A stretch of 64,000 bases of DNA from Mangrovimicrobium sp033283265 (GCA_033283265.1 JAWMQN010000006.1:62001-126000); one strand, 5' to 3'. Positions 1 through 9,097 are shown, numbered from the stretch's first letter. Program-made: numbers and translations. The notes: generated by a model from the letters alone, not told the origin.

Positions 1-14
1 CCGGAGACAGAGCA

Positions 15-884
15 ATGGCGAATGAAATCAGCAGAAGACAGACCCTGGGCCTGATGGGGGCGGCCGGCATCGCGGCCAGCGGCCTCGGCCTCGCGGCGCC
101 GACAGCGCAGGCTGCCACGGCGGCGATCGACCTGGATGACGAGAAGGAACTCACCCTGGCCTTCCGCAAGCTGGCCTACTCCCTCGACGAGAAGATGTAT
201 TTCTGGTGGATGCGCGGTACCCGCTACGGTGTGGTCGACGCCGAGGCGACGCCGTTCTGGGACATGTATGTCGGTACCTGGTTCAAGACCCGGGACCGGG
301 AGGACGGCAACTACGAGGTGATCATGGGCGCGGCGAACTTCTACACCCCGCCCGGCGAGACCACGCTGCTGGAGACCTTCAGCAACCCCTACACCGGCAG
401 GGACGTGAAGCTGAACTACAAGGAGCCGAAGCCCTGGACCACGGTGATGGCGCCCGGTGTCGGCTCCGCCTTCGCCCCCGCCATGCCCAATATGAAGACC
501 ACCAGCGGCAACGCGGCGGGACCGGGCTGGATAGAGGGTGAGGACGTGGCCATCCGCGGTGACATGTTCATGTACGCGGAGCCGCTGGATGCGCAGGCCG
601 GTCCGCCGCCGTTCCGGGTCAACGACTGGTCCACCTATGTCGGCAAGCTGTCGGAGCTGGCCGACCCGGCACTCAAGAGCACGCCCTGCGTGCAGTACTT
701 CACCGACATCCTCACCTGGCCCCAGTGGCTGGAGATGGGCGCGCAGCCGGGCAGTTACGTCTCGCGCTGCTTCGGCCGCAAGGTCGCCGACTACGCACAG
801 ATGCCGGCGACCTGGCGCAAGCTGTTCGAGGCGGCTTTCCCCGCTGTCGCGAAAGACCCGGCCAGCATCCTGGGCGGGGGCTGA
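15..884 (+). CDS. Tat-exported DUF1838 family protein (paralogue 1)
   Basis: The 289-residue product starts with a twin-arginine signal (SRRQTLGLMG, residues 6-15, hydrophobic stretch, AQA near residue 33), so folded export to the periplasm is expected. The body matches DUF1838: an aromatic-rich first half, the NPYTGRD motif at 124-130, and a late W..WLEMG segment followed by a G.K....P motif. DUF1838 has no established reaction. GGAG eight bases before the ATG supports this start. The stop is two bases from the start of the flavin amine oxidase, so the two are co-transcribed and may act together in the periplasm. Four further DUF1838 genes lie in the window. The family call is sound from the shared motifs; the role is unknown. 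Confidence 0.85.
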   Translation: MANEISRRQTLGLMGAAGIAASGLGLAAPTAQAATAAIDLDDEKELTLAFRKLAYSLDEKMYFWWMRGTRYGVVDAEATPFWDMYVGTWFKTRDREDGNYEVIMGAANFYTPPGETTLLETFSNPYTGRDVKLNYKEPKPWTTVMAPGVGSAFAPAMPNMKTTSGNAAGPGWIEGEDVAIRGDMFMYAEPLDAQAGPPPFRVNDWSTYVGKLSELADPALKSTPCVQYFTDILTWPQWLEMGAQPGSYVSRCFGRKVADYAQMPATWRKLFEAAFPAVAKDPASILGGG

Positions 885-886
885 GT

Positions 887-2356
887 ATGAGTAAGCTAAC
901 CCGACGCTCGGTCCTGCTCGGCAGCGGCGCTGCAGTTCTCGCCGCGACCAGCGGCATGAAGGTCGCGCGGGCGGCCGCTGCCAGTGGGGAGCCCAGGCCC
1001 GCGGGGGGTGGGAGTTCCGACGTGCTGGTGATCGGTGCCGGCCTGTCCGGCCTGGCCAGCGCCATGCTGCTGGAAGAGGCGGGCTACGATGTGCAGGTGA
1101 TCGAGGCGCGCGACCGCATCGGCGGCCGCGTGTTCACCCGCTTCGACCTGCCGGGCTATCCCGAGGTGGGTGGCAACGGTTTTGGCGCCGGCTACGGCCG
1201 GGTACTGGACATGGCCCGGCGCATGCAGCTCGAGGTCGTCGAATATACCGAGCGGCGCAAGCGCTACCCGGACATCGAGCTGGTTGTGAACAGCAAGGTG
1301 ATCAGCGCGGACCAGTGGGCCGGTTCGAAGCAGAACCCGCTGCCCGAGCCCTTTCGCGAGCGCATGCCCTGGGAGTTGCCCTGGGGCGCCATGGCGGGAA
1401 TCAACCCGCTGGTGGCCTCGGATGACTGGCGCAGCGCCGGCAACCACCAGTACGACATCTCGCTGCACGATTTTCTCGCCGCGCGCGGTGTGCCGGAGGA
1501 GGTCATTCGCATGGGCTTCTCCATCAACCCCTACTTCGGCACCTCGGCCCACGACGTGTCGGCGCTGCAGTACTGTTTCAACAATGCGTGGATCGCCGCC
1601 CAGGCCAAGATCGCCCCGCACAGCTACTCCATCCTCGGTGGCAACCAGAAGCTGCCACTGGCGATGGCGCAGCAGCTGCACAAGCCGGTGGAGCTGGAGC
1701 GCGAGGTAAGCGCGATATCGATGGATGACAGGGGCGCCGAAGTGCACTGCCTCGATGGCAGCGTCTTCCGGGCGCGCCGGGTGATCTGCTCGCTGCCTTA
1801 CTCCGTCGCCCGCAATATCCGCTTCGACCCACACCTCAGCGGCACCCACGGCATCGCCGTGTCGAACCTGCCCTACATGATCAACACGGTGATTTTCCTC
1901 GAGGCCTCGCGACCCTTCTGGGAGGAGGACGGCATGAGCCCCTCGATGTGGACCGATGGCCTGCTCGGGACCATGTCGGGACAGCGCTTCGGCAAGACCG
2001 ACGAGGAGGTGACCTGCCTGGTGGTCAATCCGCGCGGTCACGCCGCGGCCTTCCTCGACCGCCTGCCGCGCGACGAGGCGATCCGGCGGGTGATTGCCGA
2101 GATAGAGCGCATTCGTCCCGCGGCGCGCGGCACCCTGAAATGCACCGGCTACCACTCCTGGAACCAGGACCCCTTCGCCGCCGGCGACTGGGCCGTTTTC
2201 GCGCCGGGGCAGGTCAGCCAGTTCGGCATGCAGATGGCCTCGGCCCACGGCTGCGTGCACTTCTGTGGCGAGCACACGGCGGTGGCCAACCGCGGCATGG
2301 AGGGCGCGATGGAGTCCGCCGAGCGGGCCGCAATCGAGGTGATGAGCGCGCTTTGA
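887..2356 (+). CDS. Tat-exported flavin-dependent amine oxidase family protein
   Basis: The 489-residue product has a Tat signal (TRRSVLLGSG, arginines at 6-7) and then a classic FAD-binding beta-alpha-beta fold at about 47-82 (VLVIGAGLSGLASAML, later EARDRIGGRV), typical of the monoamine oxidase/phytoene desaturase superfamily. Near the C-terminus FCGEHTAVANRGMEGAMESA is the family's second FAD-contact motif. The family oxidises C-N or C-C bonds with FAD, and the Tat signal places this one in the periplasm with FAD loaded before export. An in-frame upstream extension exists, but the ATG at 887 is chosen because it begins the Tat signal and follows the upstream stop by two bases. The substrate is unknown; an amine or a terpenoid/cyclic alcohol are both possible. 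Confidence 0.85.
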   Translation: MSKLTRRSVLLGSGAAVLAATSGMKVARAAAASGEPRPAGGGSSDVLVIGAGLSGLASAMLLEEAGYDVQVIEARDRIGGRVFTRFDLPGYPEVGGNGFGAGYGRVLDMARRMQLEVVEYTERRKRYPDIELVVNSKVISADQWAGSKQNPLPEPFRERMPWELPWGAMAGINPLVASDDWRSAGNHQYDISLHDFLAARGVPEEVIRMGFSINPYFGTSAHDVSALQYCFNNAWIAAQAKIAPHSYSILGGNQKLPLAMAQQLHKPVELEREVSAISMDDRGAEVHCLDGSVFRARRVICSLPYSVARNIRFDPHLSGTHGIAVSNLPYMINTVIFLEASRPFWEEDGMSPSMWTDGLLGTMSGQRFGKTDEEVTCLVVNPRGHAAAFLDRLPRDEAIRRVIAEIERIRPAARGTLKCTGYHSWNQDPFAAGDWAVFAPGQVSQFGMQMASAHGCVHFCGEHTAVANRGMEGAMESAERAAIEVMSAL

Positions 2357-2716
2357 CGTGCTCCGGAGGGGGGCGGCCTGGTCGTCCCCGCCGGGGCGGG
2401 TCTGCCCGCCTGCATACTCGCTACCCCGGCTGGGTGTAACACGTCGTTCCTGGCGTGGAACGTCTGTTTTTATAGTGCGTAATGGATTGTTGTGGCGCCG
2501 GGGTCAGACTCCGGTGCAGCTCCAGGGGCGCGCTGTAAAAATTTAGAACGCTCTTGTTGACACCCTTTCGGGGGCGTGTTACCAATAGACATAATGTTAT
2601 ATAAATATATTATTAGTAATAAATTGCCCGGCCGTGAGTATTGCTCGCAGGCCGGACAAAAATTGCATGTTGTGCCCGCTCCGTGAAGTAGTAGTCATAT
2701 CAACTAGGGGAAGTTT
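2357..2716. other. Intergenic region before first TonB receptor
   Basis: No gene is seen in this 360-base gap. It holds a GC-rich end segment, a short hairpin with GGGGTCAGACTCCGG around 2496-2517, a possible -35 element TTGACA at 2557-2562, and a strongly AT-rich block at 2591-2630 containing the recurring operator. GGGGAAG just before 2717 is the ribosome binding site of the receptor gene. It most likely separates the DUF1838/oxidase pair from a new transcription unit. Confidence 0.6.
2591..2616 (+). promoter_or_regulatory. Operator-like palindrome, copy A
   Basis: ATAATGTTATAT at 2591-2602 is identical to the left arm of the perfect copy at 10196. The right arm, TATTATTAG, matches six of nine bases. 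It lies about 100 bases before the first TonB receptor and downstream of a TTGACA box. Regulatory function is inferred from recurrence in other promoters. Confidence 0.55.
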
Positions 2717-5032
2717 ATGAAGCGCTTACAGAGTGTTGTCTTGATAACCGGTGGGATTCTCTCCAGCGTGGCCGCGGCACAGGAGGCCGGCAGCGCGAAG
2801 GTGGAGGAGGTGGTGATCACCGCGCGGAAGGCGGAAGAGAACCTGCAGGATGTGCCCATCGCCGTGTCCGCGTTCACCGCGGACCAGATGGACAAGCGCA
2901 GCATGCGCGAACTGGAGGACGTGGCGCTAGGCACCCCGGGCTTCTCCTTCGAGGACTACGGCGGCGGCTTCGGTGTTCCCGTCATCCGCGGCGGCAGCCA
3001 GCTGCGCATCCAGGACCTCGACCAGACCACCTCGGTCTACCTCGACGGCATCTACCTGCCGCGCCAGTACATGGTCGATTTCGGCACCCTCGGCTTCGAG
3101 CGCATCGAAGTGGTCAAGGGGCCGCAGAGCGCGCTGTTTGGCCGCAACGCCTTCCTCGGTGCGGTCAACTACGTCAGCGGCGGCCCGGGTGAGGAGCTGG
3201 AAGCCAAGGTCAGCGGCACCTACGGCAGCGACGACCTGCTCGAGTATTACGGCCAGGTGGGCGGCCCGCTCATCGACGGCATTCTCGGCGCGCGCCTGGT
3301 CGGCTCCTTCTCCGAGTTCGACGGCACCTGGGACAACGAGCATCCCAACGCCGGCCTGAGCTGGGGCAAGCGCGGCTCCGAGGACAACCTCGCCGGCTAC
3401 GAGAACAGCACCTGGGGCCTCAACATCGAGGCGACCCCGGTCGAGCCGCTGCTGCTGGAACTGGATTACTACCACGTCGAGCGTTTCCAGGAGAACAACG
3501 CGGGCATTCGCGTGCAGGCCTCGACCGGTGACACCAACTGTTCCAACGGTCGCTTCTACTGCGGCGAGATCCCCGACAAGTTCGTGCCGCTGCCCGGCGG
3601 CAGCCCGGCAGGGACGAAAATGATCGCCGACCCGCGCGCCTTCCTGCTCGACGTGGAAACCGACTTTGTCCATGCCGGCGCGACCTGGGACTTCAACGAT
3701 GCCTGGTCAGCCACCTACCAGTTCGGCTACACCGAGTCCGAGGTGATCTCCGCCGGCGGCAGCGACCGCGACCCGCTGGCCGGTTCCTTCAACTTCGTCG
3801 ACTTCGCCGCCAACCCGGCGAACTACTTCCTCGCCACGCCCATAGGCACCAACGAGTACACGTCCCACGAACTGCGCGTCGAGTTCAACAGCGGCGCCTG
3901 GTCCGCGCTGTTCGGCGGCTTCACCTCCGAGATCGAGGACAAGGACAACTTCGATTTCGTCCTCGCACCCTATCTCGGCACCGATCCGTTCAAGATCGAT
4001 CCGGAAACCGGCACCTCCGGTGTCACCGCCCTCGCCATCACCCGCTCCGCTACCGAGGTCAACACCGACGCGATCTTCGCCCGGGTTGCCTGGGAGTCGC
4101 CGAGCAGCGTCTGGCGGCTGGGGCTCGAGGGTCGCTACCAGGACGAGGAGAAGATCCTCGACAGCGAGACCCGCGTGTCCAGCGACGCGCTGTTCAAGGA
4201 CAGCTGGCAGACCTTCACCCCGCGCTTCACCGTCGACTATCACTTCAACGACGAGCAGATGCTGTACTCCAGCCTGGCCAAGGGGGCCAAGTCCGGCGGC
4301 TTCAACAACACGGTATTCAACGAGAGCCAGCGCGCGTTCGACCCGGACGAGAACTGGACCCTGGAAATCGGCAGCAAGAACGAGCTGCTGGATGGCGTGT
4401 TGCGCCTGAACGGGGCGATCTACTACACCGACTGGGACGACCTGCAGATCAACAGCACCCCGATCGACATGCCCGACGGCACCACGGCGCCGGCGATCGT
4501 CGCCAACACCGGCGGCGCGGAAATCTGGGGTGTGGAGCTGGACGGCATCTGGTTCCCGACCGACATGCTGTCCATCGACTACGCGATCTCCTACTCGGAC
4601 ACCGAGTTCAAGAGCGGCTCGAAGAGTGCCCGCGCCGGCCTGATCGGCGCCTGTGACGGCATCGTCTGCCCGGCGGACGGCGATATCAGTGGCCAGGAGC
4701 TGCCGCGCCAGCCCGCCTTCCAGGCCAACCTCGGCGCCGCGCTGACCGGTTACCTGGGCGGCTGGGAGTGGTACGCCCGCGCCGATGTCGTGCACCAGAG
4801 CAAGCAGTACATCGACGAGTTCAACCTGGCCTACGTACCGGAGCGGACCCTGTTCAACTCCCGCCTGCAGTTGAGCAACGAGAACTGGGTCTTCGCCGTG
4901 TGGGGCAAGAACCTGACCGACGAGGAGTACATCGCCAACGCGTTCTTTACCCAGACCGCGAGCGATACCCAGTACACGCCGATCTTCGGCCAGAAGCGCA
5001 CCGTGGGCCTGACGGTCTCTTACGAACTGTAA
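2717..5032 (+). CDS. TonB-dependent outer-membrane receptor 1
   Basis: The 771-residue receptor has a Sec signal (about 1-21, ending AAAQ), then a Ton-box-like EEVVITARK and a plug domain (LQDVPIAVSAF, VKGPQSALFGRNAFLGAVNYVSG around residues 135-157), then a long beta-barrel ending in aromatic VSYEL. It belongs to the FepA/CirA-like group that proteobacteria use for siderophores and also for organic substrates. No haem or siderophore enzymes are nearby, whereas catabolic genes surround it, so uptake of an organic compound is the favoured role. It leads a plus-strand run with the hydrolase 21 bases downstream, then two DUF1838 genes and another hydrolase. The operator-like palindrome at 2591 lies upstream. 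Confidence 0.9.
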   Translation: MKRLQSVVLITGGILSSVAAAQEAGSAKVEEVVITARKAEENLQDVPIAVSAFTADQMDKRSMRELEDVALGTPGFSFEDYGGGFGVPVIRGGSQLRIQDLDQTTSVYLDGIYLPRQYMVDFGTLGFERIEVVKGPQSALFGRNAFLGAVNYVSGGPGEELEAKVSGTYGSDDLLEYYGQVGGPLIDGILGARLVGSFSEFDGTWDNEHPNAGLSWGKRGSEDNLAGYENSTWGLNIEATPVEPLLLELDYYHVERFQENNAGIRVQASTGDTNCSNGRFYCGEIPDKFVPLPGGSPAGTKMIADPRAFLLDVETDFVHAGATWDFNDAWSATYQFGYTESEVISAGGSDRDPLAGSFNFVDFAANPANYFLATPIGTNEYTSHELRVEFNSGAWSALFGGFTSEIEDKDNFDFVLAPYLGTDPFKIDPETGTSGVTALAITRSATEVNTDAIFARVAWESPSSVWRLGLEGRYQDEEKILDSETRVSSDALFKDSWQTFTPRFTVDYHFNDEQMLYSSLAKGAKSGGFNNTVFNESQRAFDPDENWTLEIGSKNELLDGVLRLNGAIYYTDWDDLQINSTPIDMPDGTTAPAIVANTGGAEIWGVELDGIWFPTDMLSIDYAISYSDTEFKSGSKSARAGLIGACDGIVCPADGDISGQELPRQPAFQANLGAALTGYLGGWEWYARADVVHQSKQYIDEFNLAYVPERTLFNSRLQLSNENWVFAVWGKNLTDEEYIANAFFTQTASDTQYTPIFGQKRTVGLTVSYEL

Positions 5033-5053
5033 GCCGGCGCCCTGGAGGCCTGA

Positions 5054-6328
5054 ATGACTCGTACTACCTGGATGGGCGGCGTCAGCGTCGCCCTGCTGGC
5101 CGCGCTCGCGGCCGCATTTCTCCTGGTCGACTGGCGTTTCTGGTACCGCCTGGCCACCCTGCCCGACGACCCGGGCGAGTGGCCGGCGAGCTACTACCAG
5201 CCCGCAGTTGCGGTGCCCGGCGACGAGCAGCCCTTCTTCCCCGCGGCGGCGGAGGGCGAGCGCAGCATCAGTGAGGAGGCGCTGGAAGCGGCGGCCGCCT
5301 GGGCGGACGAGCACAACAGCGCCGCGCTGCTGGTCCTGCACAGGGGCGTGCTGCAGTTCGAGCGCTACTGGCGCGACATCGGCCCGGATTCGCTGTTCAC
5401 CGGCCGCGCCATGACCCGCACCCTGATCCCGCCGCTGATCGCCAGCGCGATGGCGGAGGGCTATATCGACAACCTCGACGAGCCGATCGGCAATTACCTC
5501 GAGGAGTGGCGCGGCGACCCCCGCGGCGAGATCACCATCCGCGAGCTGCTCACCAATCTCTCGGGCCTGGAAGTCGTCACCATGGCCGGCGACGCCAGCC
5601 CGGGCAACAAGAACAACCGCCTGGCCCTGAGTTCCGACTTCCGCGCCGCGGCGCTGAATTACGACCTCGCCGAGCCCCCGGGTACGGTGTTCGCCTTCAC
5701 CAACTCCAACGCCCAGCTGCTCGGCGCGCTGCTGGAGTCGGCCACCGGCATCCAGTACGAGGACTACCTCGACAGCCACATCTGGGCACCGCTGGGCGCC
5801 GGCCCGAGCGAGATGTATTTCGATCGCCCCGGCGGCATGCCGACGGTGTACTGCTGTTTCCGCGCGACGCCGCGCGACTGGCTGCGCTTCGGCCACGCGC
5901 TGAGCCTGGATGGCGCGGTCAACGGCAGGCGCCTGTGGCCGGAGGGTACGGTCGCACAGATGACCACGCCGACCGCGCTCTACCCCAATTACGCTTACCA
6001 GGTGTGGGTCGGCAATCCCGATGGTGAGGTTCGCCCCTACAGCATGGGCAGCGACCAGGGCGCGCCCCACGGGCCGCCGATCGCCGCGGACAACTTCTTT
6101 TTCCTCGAGGGCGGCGGTTACCGCACCATGCTGGTGTTCCCCGAGCTCGAGCTGGTCATCCTGCGGCTGGGCTACTACCACCCCGACTGGAAGACTTCCA
6201 CCATTCCCAACCTGATCCTGGCGGGCATGCGGCAGCCGGCTGCCGCGCCGCCGGTCAGTGCGGCGGAGGCAGCGACCGAGGAAGCGACCGCACCCGGCGA
6301 GGCCGCCGACAGCGCGCCCCAGTCCTGA
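5054..6328 (+). CDS. Beta-lactamase/class C serine-hydrolase fold protein with substituted active site
   Basis: The 424-residue protein has one N-terminal membrane segment (about 7-25) and the fold of the serine hydrolase/beta-lactamase class C family (EstB, NylB-like). The landmarks align well: GR-x-MT-x-TL followed by EGYIDNLDEPIGNYL, RELLTNLSGLE, and F-x-F-x-N-x-N-x-QLLG. The catalytic positions do not match. The SxxK motif reads AMTR (119-122), so Ser is Ala and Lys is Arg. The usual Tyr of YxN is Phe (FTN, 215-217). It is therefore probably not a conventional serine hydrolase and may bind a ligand or use another chemistry. The C-terminus is an Ala/Glu-rich tail. It sits 21 bases after the receptor and 25 bases before a DUF1838 gene, so co-transcription is likely. 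Confidence 0.8.
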   Translation: MTRTTWMGGVSVALLAALAAAFLLVDWRFWYRLATLPDDPGEWPASYYQPAVAVPGDEQPFFPAAAEGERSISEEALEAAAAWADEHNSAALLVLHRGVLQFERYWRDIGPDSLFTGRAMTRTLIPPLIASAMAEGYIDNLDEPIGNYLEEWRGDPRGEITIRELLTNLSGLEVVTMAGDASPGNKNNRLALSSDFRAAALNYDLAEPPGTVFAFTNSNAQLLGALLESATGIQYEDYLDSHIWAPLGAGPSEMYFDRPGGMPTVYCCFRATPRDWLRFGHALSLDGAVNGRRLWPEGTVAQMTTPTALYPNYAYQVWVGNPDGEVRPYSMGSDQGAPHGPPIAADNFFFLEGGGYRTMLVFPELELVILRLGYYHPDWKTSTIPNLILAGMRQPAAAPPVSAAEAATEEATAPGEAADSAPQS

Positions 6329-6353
6329 ATACCACCAGAGGAGATTCGCAGTA

Positions 6354-7184
6354 ATGACAGGTACATTGAAACGCAGGACGCTGTTGGCGGGTATCGGGGC
6401 GCTGAGTATCGGCGGCATGGCGCTGGGCGGGGCGCGCTCCGCCCGGGCGCTGGCGGGCAGCTGGCAGCCGCGGGAGCCCTCCGCCGTGTGGCGGGACATG
6501 GTGCGCCTTATGATGAGCACGAAATCGGAGGAGGTGCCCTGGTGGTATACCGGGCGCATCTACGCCCAGGTAGGGGAGCAGGAGCCCCTGCACCTGTTCA
6601 ATCTGGAGGGCACGGAAATCTACTGGACGCGGGAGCTGGCGGACGGCTCCTTCGCCATCAGTTCGCGCACCCTGACCTTTTTCCGCGACAAGGACACGGG
6701 GGAGATGATCCGCGAGTTCGCCAACCCCTTCACCGGCAAGGCCAACAAGGTCACACCGAACATCCTCGGCGGCAAGGAGAACACGGTGTTCTCCTCCCGC
6801 GGCTGGGGCTACAAGAGCATCGCCGAGAAGGGTGGCGACCTCGAGCCCTGGATGATCGAGTGGCACCGCAGCGGCGACCTGGCCTGGCTCACCTCGAGCC
6901 GTTTCTCGCGCACGATCAAGCCGCTGATGGAGGCGATGAGCATCTTCTGCGACCCGGAGGCCGTGCTCGACCCCGCCGTGGCCAGCGTGCCGGCGCACTT
7001 CACCTCCACCTACCTGTCGCCCTGGCAGGGCTGGCTGGACATGGAGGGGCAGGCGGGGCACCTGGTGTGGCACTCCACCGGCAAGAAGCTGGCCTCCATC
7101 GACGAGGTCCCGGCGGAGTACCTGCAACGTGTGGCGAAGGAGTACGGCGACGTGCTCTCGGCCAACCCGGCCTCCTGGGACTGA
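6354..7184 (+). CDS. Tat-exported DUF1838 family protein (paralogue 2)
   Basis: The 276-residue product begins with a Tat signal (LKRRTLLAGIGALSIGG, residues 5-21). DUF1838 landmarks follow: the NPFTGKANKV segment, and near the C-terminus the W-x-x-WLDM, G-H-x-x-W and G-K-K pattern ending in a P-A-E-Y motif. An open frame extends upstream, but ATG 6354 is preferred: it begins the Tat signal and has GAGGAGA about eight bases upstream. The next DUF1838 gene begins one base after the stop, so the two are translated together. Function is unknown; periplasmic location is inferred from the signal. Confidence 0.85.
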   Translation: MTGTLKRRTLLAGIGALSIGGMALGGARSARALAGSWQPREPSAVWRDMVRLMMSTKSEEVPWWYTGRIYAQVGEQEPLHLFNLEGTEIYWTRELADGSFAISSRTLTFFRDKDTGEMIREFANPFTGKANKVTPNILGGKENTVFSSRGWGYKSIAEKGGDLEPWMIEWHRSGDLAWLTSSRFSRTIKPLMEAMSIFCDPEAVLDPAVASVPAHFTSTYLSPWQGWLDMEGQAGHLVWHSTGKKLASIDEVPAEYLQRVAKEYGDVLSANPASWD

Positions 7185-7185
7185 C

Positions 7186-7974
7186 ATGAACGGGCGGCGG
7201 GATTTCCTGGCGGGGCTGGCGGGCGCGGCGGCGCTGTCGGCCAGCGGCATGCCACTGGCGGCGCCCGGCGCGGGGGCCGAGCTCGAGCTTGACGCGCCGG
7301 AGGCCAACCTCGAGGCCTTTATAAAGCTGCGCGGCGACCTGCGGCCGGAGCCGGTCTACGACATGGTGCGCGGGCAGGTGTTCGGCCTGGTGCGGGGTGA
7401 GAAGCCGCGCCTGCTGTTCAAGACTGCCGGCGCCCAGCGCACGGTCTATCGCCGGGTCTCGGCGCTGGAGTACCTGGCGGAGTCGCGCTACGTGGGCCTG
7501 CTGCTGGACCCGCTGACGGAGCAGTTGCTGGGGCGCTGGACCAATCCCTACAACGAGCTGGCCTGCGAAGTGCCGGCGACCAACTACGACACCCGCTTCC
7601 GCATGTTTTCCGACGGCATGGGCAGCGTGGGCAGCGACGCACAGGTGAGCCGCGGCACCCGGCCCTGGTTCGTCATCGGCGACGTGCTGCACATGGTGGA
7701 GCAGTTCATGTCGCCGGGGCCGGCGCAACTGCTGCCGGACGCGGACCTGATGCATTTCTCCTGCAACCGCCACCAGCTCGCCGACCCGGCGCTGAGCCGG
7801 GTGCCCTCGCAGATGGCCTTCACCGCGGTGGAAAACTGGCGCAGCTGGATGCAGATGAGCGTCGAGGGCTCCCTCTGGTGGCACGTCGCGGGGGTCAAGC
7901 TGGATAGCCCGAAGGCCTACCCGGCGGAACTGCTCCCCCTGATCCGGGCCGAGGCGCCCGCTTTCTTCACTTAG
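7186..7974 (+). CDS. Tat-exported DUF1838 family protein (paralogue 3)
   Basis: The 262-residue product is the shortest DUF1838 member here. It starts with NGRRDFLAGLAGAAALSASG, a Tat signal. The NP-motif is diverged (NPYNELACEV instead of NPYTGE), while the C-terminal W-x-x-W-x-x-M, W-W-H and G-V-K landmarks remain. The ATG at 7186 is one base beyond the preceding stop, indicating coupling to paralogue 2. Two adjacent diverged copies suggest tandem duplication followed by specialisation, or two subunits of one complex; the sequence does not decide this. Confidence 0.8.
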   Translation: MNGRRDFLAGLAGAAALSASGMPLAAPGAGAELELDAPEANLEAFIKLRGDLRPEPVYDMVRGQVFGLVRGEKPRLLFKTAGAQRTVYRRVSALEYLAESRYVGLLLDPLTEQLLGRWTNPYNELACEVPATNYDTRFRMFSDGMGSVGSDAQVSRGTRPWFVIGDVLHMVEQFMSPGPAQLLPDADLMHFSCNRHQLADPALSRVPSQMAFTAVENWRSWMQMSVEGSLWWHVAGVKLDSPKAYPAELLPLIRAEAPAFFT

Positions 7975-7982
7975 GATTTGCC

Positions 7983-8882
7983 ATGCGATTCATCACCCTG
8001 CTATGCGCCGCACTGTTCGCCGCGGCGCCCGCGCTTGCCGACTGGACCTACTCCACCGTGGCGGGGGAGGGGGGCGTGCCGCTGAATGTGGCCACGGCCG
8101 GCGACCCCTCGAAGCCGGGCATCCTGTTCGTGCACGGCATCGGACAGAGCCACTACAGCTTCAAGCGGCAGCTGGATTCGGCGCTCGCCAGCGACTTCTA
8201 CCTGGTGGCCTACGACCTGCGCGGGCACGGCGGTTCCGGCAAGCCCTGGACGGAGGCGGACTACGCCGCGAAAGCCTGGGCCGGAGACCTGCGCGCGGTG
8301 ATGGCAGCCACCGGCCTGGACAAACCGCTGCTGGTGGCCTGGTCCTACGGTACTTCCATCGCGCTGGACTACCTTCGCCTGGAGGGCGAGGGCGGGGTGT
8401 CGGGGCTGCTGCTGACCGGCGCCCACGGCGGCGTGCTGCCCTTTCGCATGCCGCCGGCGGACGACCCGAAGTCGATTGAGTTCGCGCAGCTGCGCGTGCT
8501 GCAGATGAGCAGCAGCCCGGCGGACAATGTCCACGTCGCCGACAGGATGGTCGACTGGCTGACCGCGACACCGCTGGACGCCGACGATCGCGAGGTGTTC
8601 CGGGGGGTGAGCCTGATGCTGCCGGTATACGCCCGCCGCGCGATGCTCAGCCGTCGCCTCGACAACCAGGACATGGCCGACAGGCTGGCGCTACCGCTAC
8701 TGTTCTCGCTGGGTTCCGCGGATGCGGCGCCCTACCTGGACGAGGTCGCGACCTACGCGGAACGACGTGACAACGTTGAACTGTCAGTCTACGAAGGTGG
8801 TGGCCACACTGTTTTCTACGAGCAGCCCGAGCGCTTCAACCGGGAACTGCGCGAGTTCGCGCAGCGGGTGCTGGCGCCCTGA
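7983..8882 (+). CDS. Secreted alpha/beta hydrolase
   Basis: The 299-residue protein has a Sec signal peptide (MRFITLLCAALFAAAPALA) and an alpha/beta hydrolase fold: oxyanion segment VHGIGQSHYSF, DLRGHGGSGKP, and a nucleophile elbow AWSYGTS in which Ser is kept but the first Gly is Ala. GSADAAPYLDE offers the acid, and GGGHTVFYEQPERFN the catalytic His. It is likely a periplasmic esterase, lactonase or C-C hydrolase. It starts eight bases after the DUF1838 stop and ends the run that begins with receptor 1, which fits a job on the compound imported by that receptor. Confidence 0.8.
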   Translation: MRFITLLCAALFAAAPALADWTYSTVAGEGGVPLNVATAGDPSKPGILFVHGIGQSHYSFKRQLDSALASDFYLVAYDLRGHGGSGKPWTEADYAAKAWAGDLRAVMAATGLDKPLLVAWSYGTSIALDYLRLEGEGGVSGLLLTGAHGGVLPFRMPPADDPKSIEFAQLRVLQMSSSPADNVHVADRMVDWLTATPLDADDREVFRGVSLMLPVYARRAMLSRRLDNQDMADRLALPLLFSLGSADAAPYLDEVATYAERRDNVELSVYEGGGHTVFYEQPERFNRELREFAQRVLAP

Positions 8883-8932
8883 GCCGCAGCCGCTGCGCGG
8901 ATGTCGCGGCGGCGCGGGTCGACGGGCGGCGT

Positions 8933-9097
8933 TCAGCCGCCCGCCTTTTCCTCTTCCTCGCGCACGCTGTTGCGGAAGCCCTTGATTGCGCTGCCCAGGT
9001 CGCTGCCCAGGCCGCTCAGCCGCTTGCTGCCGAACAGCAGCACCACGATGGCGAGAATGATCGCCAGTTGCCACACGCTGATCCCACCTAATCCCAT
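8933..9097 (-). CDS. tatA: Sec-independent protein translocase TatA-like protein
   Basis: The 54-residue product MGLGGISVWQLAIILAIVVL continues with LLFGSKRLSGLGSDLGSAIKGFR. This is the TatA/E pattern: a short N-terminus, one membrane helix, the FGxKRL hinge, then an amphipathic helix and an acidic tail. A longer open frame exists upstream, but ATG 9097 is chosen by homology and by GGAG nine bases before it. No tatB or tatC is adjacent, so it is an orphan TatA beside three Tat-substrate genes on one side and a fourth on the other. It may boost export of these DUF1838 and oxidase proteins. Confidence 0.88.
   Translation of the reverse strand: MGLGGISVWQLAIILAIVVLLFGSKRLSGLGSDLGSAIKGFRNSVREEEEKAGG

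Noticed and set aside
3707..6559. A 950-codon open frame on the minus strand
   Set aside because: It lies antisense to receptor 1 and the hydrolase gene, and reads as low-complexity Arg/Ala/Gly/Val-rich sequence with no domain. It is a product of high GC content.
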